From Paracoccaceae bacterium (lineage in GTDB: Bacteria; Pseudomonadota; Alphaproteobacteria; Rhodobacterales; Rhodobacteraceae): a stretch of DNA of 37,471 nt. Shown one piece after another: positions 34,162 to 37,471 of the stretch. The notes beneath the pieces are model-generated. The model had not been told where the DNA came from. It was given only the letters and a program-made list of their open reading frames with translations, and made no database searches. Where the stretch lies: assembly GCA_026707935.1 (NCBI GenBank), contig JAPOVX010000199.1, positions 1 through 37,471 on the forward strand, in the 5' to 3' direction. Each line of letters opens with the position of its first letter. Within the stretch, counting starts at the first letter, position 1. A program made the position numbers and the translations under genes.

Positions 34162-34601
34162 TGCGCCACCATCTCATCCTGCGGACCGTTTCAAAGCTGC
34201 TCATCGGAACGATCGTGCTCTTCGCATTGTACGTGCAGTTCCATGGCGACTATTCACCGGGAGGAGGATTCCAGGCCGGCGTGATCTTCGCTGTCGCCTT
34301 TATCCTGCATGGCATCGTTTTCGGGCTGGCGACGGTTCAAAGGGTGTTTCCGCCCTGGCTCGTCCACAAATGTGCCGCGCTCGGCGTGCTGCTTTATGCC
34401 GGAACCGGTGTGGCGAGCATGATGCTCGGTTATGACTACCTCGATTACGGTGCCTTCACGCCTGATCACCCGTCGCACGGGCAGCATTACGGAATCCTGG
34501 TGGTTGAACTCGGGGTCGGGATTACCGTCGCTGGTGTCATGATCTCGGTTTTCTACGCCTTCGCCGGTCGACCTCCGTCGATCAGTGATGATGACTGGTA
34601 A
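34161..34601 (+). CDS. mrpB: Mrp/Mnh antiporter subunit B
   Basis: The 146-residue membrane protein carries the MrpB signature FHGDYSPGGGFQAGVI (residues 28-43) and later GVGITVAGVMISVFYAFAGR. It has about four membrane segments. The start overlaps the stop of the DUF4040 gene by one base (TAATG). It is placed before subunit C, as in other split Mrp operons. Confidence 0.92.
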   Translation: MRHHLILRTVSKLLIGTIVLFALYVQFHGDYSPGGGFQAGVIFAVAFILHGIVFGLATVQRVFPPWLVHKCAALGVLLYAGTGVASMMLGYDYLDYGAFTPDHPSHGQHYGILVVELGVGITVAGVMISVFYAFAGRPPSISDDDW

Positions 34602-34618
34602 GCGGACGGACTGGACGA

Positions 34619-35047
34619 ATGCCGGACTGGGAGTTCATTGCCGATCACGCCAATTACTGGCTGTTCATCCTGCTGATGATGACAGGTTTTTACATTGTCG
34701 TCTCTCGCGGCAACCTGGTCAAGAAAGTCGTCGGACTGAACATTTTTCAGGTTTCCGTCTTCATGTTCTACATTTCCATCGGAAAGGTCACCGGAGGCAC
34801 ACCGCCGATCCTTCCGGTTGATCTCCAGGTCGACCCTGACGAGGTGTATTCGAATCCGCTTCCGCATGTCCTGATCCTGACGGCAATCGTTGTCGGGGTC
34901 GCAACCACATCCCTTGCGCTCGCGCTCATCGTCAGGATCCGCGAGGAATACGGGACCATCGAAGAGGATGGAATTCTCGCGATCGAGCAGGAGACGGTCC
35001 GGGAGGAGAATTCCCTTCACGGTGAAGCGATGAGTGGTCGCGCCTGA
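34619..35047 (+). CDS. mrpC: Mrp/Mnh antiporter subunit C (NuoK-like)
   Basis: The 142-residue membrane protein resembles NuoK of complex I: three membrane segments, VVSRGNLVKKVVGLNI (residues 27-42), DPLPHVLILTAIVVG-like text at PLPHVLILTAIVVGVA (80-95) and the conserved end of helix 3. The C-terminal tail of about 30 residues is acidic and polar. Its stop overlaps mrpD by one base (TGATG). Confidence 0.92.
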   Translation: MPDWEFIADHANYWLFILLMMTGFYIVVSRGNLVKKVVGLNIFQVSVFMFYISIGKVTGGTPPILPVDLQVDPDEVYSNPLPHVLILTAIVVGVATTSLALALIVRIREEYGTIEEDGILAIEQETVREENSLHGEAMSGRA

Positions 35048-36585
35048 TGGCGGTTGACACGACCGAACACGTCGCCCGGACGGTTTCAGATCATCTGCCG
35101 ATCCTGGTCGTGCTGGTGCCGTTCCTTGCCGCGCCCCTGGCGGTACTGATCGGCAACCGGACAGGCGCCAAGGTCATCGCCGGGGTGGCGACACTGGCGA
35201 GCCTTGTCGTTTCCATGCTTTTGCTCATGAAGGTCATCGACGGCGGGTTCCTGTCTTACCATATCGGTGGATGGCCGCCACCGATCGGCATCGAATACCG
35301 GATTGATGCCGCCAATGCGTTCGTTTTGTTCCTGATTTCCGCAATCGGCACGGTCGTGCTGCCCTATGCATTTACCAGCATTGACCACGAAATCCCCAAG
35401 CGGAATCACTGCCTGGTCTACTGTTGCTTCTTGCTGTGCCTGTGCGGCTTGCTCGGAATTGTCGCGACCGGCGACGGTTTCAATGTCTTTGTGTTTCTCG
35501 AGATTTCGTCACTCTCCACCTACATTCTCGTCTCCCAGGGATCCCATCGGGACAAGCGGGCACTGACGGCGGCATTCGATTACCTGATCATGGGAACGAT
35601 CGGTGCAGTGTTCTTCGTGATCGGTCTCGGAATGCTCTACATGATGACCGGGACGCTCAACATGGCCGATCTTGCGGACAGGATTGCCGCACAGGGACCC
35701 AATCGGACCATTCTTGCCGCATTCGCGTTCATTGTGGTCGGCATCAGCCTCAAGGTGGCGATCTTCCCGCTGCACATGTGGCTGCCCTACGCCTACAGCT
35801 ACGCGCCCTCGGCGGTTACGGTTTTCCTTTCGGCGACGGCGACCAAGGCCGCCGTTTACGTGTTGCTGAGGTTCCTGTTTTCCGTTTTTCAGCCTGGCTT
35901 CGTCACGGAAACGATGGCGCCCGAACTCGTGTTGTTGCCGCTTGCGGCGTTCGCGATGTTCGGCATGTCCATCGTGGCCCTCTTCCAGAACGAACTCAAA
36001 CGCATGCTTGCCTATTCGAGCCTTGCCCATGTCGGGTACCTGCTGCTCGGCATCGCCCTGATGAACGTCGAGGGCCTGAGTGCGACAGTGATACATCTGT
36101 TCAACCACGGCATTTCCAAGGCGCTCTTGTTCATGGGAGCCGGAGCGCTGGTCCTCCGGGTCGGCTCGACGTTCTACGATGACATCGCCGGCCTGGGCCG
36201 GTCGATGCCGGCCACGTCGGCAGCGATGGTTGTCGGCGGCCTCAGCCTGATCGGCGTTCCGGGAACAGCCGGATTCATCAGCAAATGGTTGCTGGTTTCG
36301 GCATCATTCGAACGTGGCTGGTGGTTTGCAGTGGCTTTCGTCGTTCTGTCGACCCTTTTGACGGTCGCAAACGTCTGGCGTGTATTCGAGGTGCTGTACA
36401 TCAAGGAGCCGCCCGACGGTAACCCGACGGTCGGGCGACGCGATGCTGCGCTGTCCGTCGTCGTCCCGGCCTGGGTGCTTGCGATCGCCTGTATCTGGTT
36501 CGGGATCGATACCGACCTGACGCTTGGCTCTGCGCAAACGGCTGCGGAGAGCCTGCTGTCAGGCAGCCTCGGAATGGTGCACTGA
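35047..36585 (+). CDS. mrpD: Mrp/Mnh antiporter subunit D (NuoN/NuoM-like)
   Basis: The 512-residue membrane protein belongs to the proton-conducting antiporter family shared with complex I subunits L, M and N. It has many hydrophobic helices, the conserved FLEISSLSTYILVS region with its glutamate, KVAIFPLHMWLPYAYSYAPSAVT with the key lysine, and LFNHGISKALLFMGAG. The length fits MrpD. Start at ATG 35047 overlaps mrpC by one base. Confidence 0.92.
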   Translation: MAVDTTEHVARTVSDHLPILVVLVPFLAAPLAVLIGNRTGAKVIAGVATLASLVVSMLLLMKVIDGGFLSYHIGGWPPPIGIEYRIDAANAFVLFLISAIGTVVLPYAFTSIDHEIPKRNHCLVYCCFLLCLCGLLGIVATGDGFNVFVFLEISSLSTYILVSQGSHRDKRALTAAFDYLIMGTIGAVFFVIGLGMLYMMTGTLNMADLADRIAAQGPNRTILAAFAFIVVGISLKVAIFPLHMWLPYAYSYAPSAVTVFLSATATKAAVYVLLRFLFSVFQPGFVTETMAPELVLLPLAAFAMFGMSIVALFQNELKRMLAYSSLAHVGYLLLGIALMNVEGLSATVIHLFNHGISKALLFMGAGALVLRVGSTFYDDIAGLGRSMPATSAAMVVGGLSLIGVPGTAGFISKWLLVSASFERGWWFAVAFVVLSTLLTVANVWRVFEVLYIKEPPDGNPTVGRRDAALSVVVPAWVLAIACIWFGIDTDLTLGSAQTAAESLLSGSLGMVH

Positions 36586-36595
36586 GGTCGCGGTC

Positions 36596-37471
36596 GTGTT
36601 TGAATCAATCCTTTCCGTCGAGATCTGCATTTATCTTTCGCTGTTGTTTCCGGCGATGGCGGCGCTTGGCAATGTCCTGTTGAGGAATCAACCCGACCTG
36701 CGCGACGGCATGACCTTTGTCGCTGCGATCCTGACATTTGGCACGGTTGCCGCCGTTGTCAGCGGGTCAGCGGATTCACCCGTCGAATCGATCAGCCTGA
36801 TCGATGTCTTTCCGGGCCTTGCGATCGCTTTCCACGTCGAACCCCTGGGCCTGCTGTTCGCGTTGATCGCGTCCGGCCTCTGGGTCGTGACCCATGCCTA
36901 TGGCATTGGCTACATGCGCGGAAACGACGAGAAGAACCACGCGCAGTTTTTCGCCTTTTTCTCGATCGCCATCATGAGCACGATGGGGGTCGCGTTTGCC
37001 GCAAACATGTTCACCCTGTTCCTGTTTTACGAGATCCTGACGATTTCGACCTATCCGCTCGTGGTGCACAAGGGGACGCCCGAGGCGGTCAAGGGTGCGC
37101 GGACTTATCTTGGAGTGCTGTTGCTCACCTCGATCTGCATCCAGATGCCGGCGATCATCTGGACTTGGACTGCTTCGGGGACCCTGGATTTCCGCCCCAG
37201 CGGAATCCTGGACGGCCACCTCACGGGTTGGGAAGTTCCGTTCCTGCTCGGTCTATACGCCTTTGGCATCGGCAAGGCCGCGTTGATGCCTTTCCACCGC
37301 TGGCTTCCGGCAGCGATGGTCGCGCCGACGCCGGTTTCCGCCTTGCTCCACGCGGTCGCCGTCGTGAAGGCCGGCGTCTTCACCATGCTGAAGATCGGTG
37401 TCTACATTTTCGGGGTCGACCTGCGCGCCCGGACCGGAGCGTCCGAATGGTCGATGTGGTTGGCGGCTTAC
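36596..37471 (+). CDS. Second D/NuoL-like antiporter subunit, cut by window end
   Basis: From GTG 36596 the frame stays open to the last base, giving 292 codons. The protein has the antiporter-family features: FLFYEILTISTYPLVVHKGTPEA with the conserved glutamate, and ALMPFHRWLPAAMVAPTPVSALLHA, the loop and discontinuous helix typical of NuoL/NuoM/MrpA. It begins 10 bases after mrpD. It is too short to decide between a MrpA N-terminal part and a second MrpD; at this position, with the DUF4040 domain already split off, it probably supplies the role of the MrpA antiporter half. The 3' end lies outside the window. Confidence 0.9.
   Translation, partial: MFESILSVEICIYLSLLFPAMAALGNVLLRNQPDLRDGMTFVAAILTFGTVAAVVSGSADSPVESISLIDVFPGLAIAFHVEPLGLLFALIASGLWVVTHAYGIGYMRGNDEKNHAQFFAFFSIAIMSTMGVAFAANMFTLFLFYEILTISTYPLVVHKGTPEAVKGARTYLGVLLLTSICIQMPAIIWTWTASGTLDFRPSGILDGHLTGWEVPFLLGLYAFGIGKAALMPFHRWLPAAMVAPTPVSALLHAVAVVKAGVFTMLKIGVYIFGVDLRARTGASEWSMWLAAY

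Noticed and set aside
1..37471. CRISPR array or tRNA/rRNA genes
   Set aside because: No regularly spaced repeats and no recognisable tRNA cloverleaf or rRNA sequence were seen on reading.

Overview
The window looks like a chromosomal segment of a fairly GC-rich proteobacterium. An alphaproteobacterium is most likely, judging from the catabolic ABC/GntR unit, the choline-sulfatase-type enzyme and the split Mrp antiporter operon. This placement is an inference, because no rRNA, tRNA or other taxonomic marker gene is present.

Region 1 (1-5151) is catabolic. It holds a possible tail of an upstream gene, a short-chain-dehydrogenase-fold protein that carries the full sequence signature of halohydrin dehalogenases (T-x4-F-x-G plus S-x12-Y-x3-R), a divergently oriented iron-type alcohol dehydrogenase, and a GMC-family flavin alcohol/choline oxidoreductase. 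Together they suggest metabolism of (halo)alcohols or polyols.

Region 2 (about 5270-23050) is visibly AT-richer, uses several TTG starts, and reads as a defence island. Its left part has an unrecognised 141-residue protein, an 819-residue fusion of a SAMHD1-like HD dNTPase domain to a C-terminal RecB-like PD-(D/E)XK nuclease, and a KAP-family P-loop NTPase. Its right part is a complete single-strand DNA phosphorothioation system. sspA (cysteine desulfurase) is divergent from the tightly overlapping run sspB (DUF4007), sspC (large P-loop ATPase), sspD (PAPS-reductase-like ATP pyrophosphatase), a DEAH helicase, a GHKL ATPase and a single-HKD PLD nuclease. The last three occupy the place of the SspFGH restriction module. 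A near-perfect 18-bp palindrome lies in the sspA/sspB divergent gap and is a candidate shared operator.

Region 3 (23063-29516) returns to the background composition. A choline-sulfatase-like enzyme is divergent from a polar-amino-acid-type ABC importer (two permeases, ATPase, periplasmic binding protein), followed by a class IV PLP enzyme with an altered active-site position and a GntR/FCD regulator. Strong stem-loops sit in front of and behind the binding-protein gene, as expected for differential expression within a transport operon.

Region 4 (29517-37471) has a non-coding stretch, a reverse-strand AAA/DUF4143 ATPase, another long non-coding stretch with an 11-bp tandem duplication, and the start of an Mrp/Mnh-type cation/proton antiporter operon (E, F, G, DUF4040, B, C, D and a second D/NuoL-like subunit cut by the window end).
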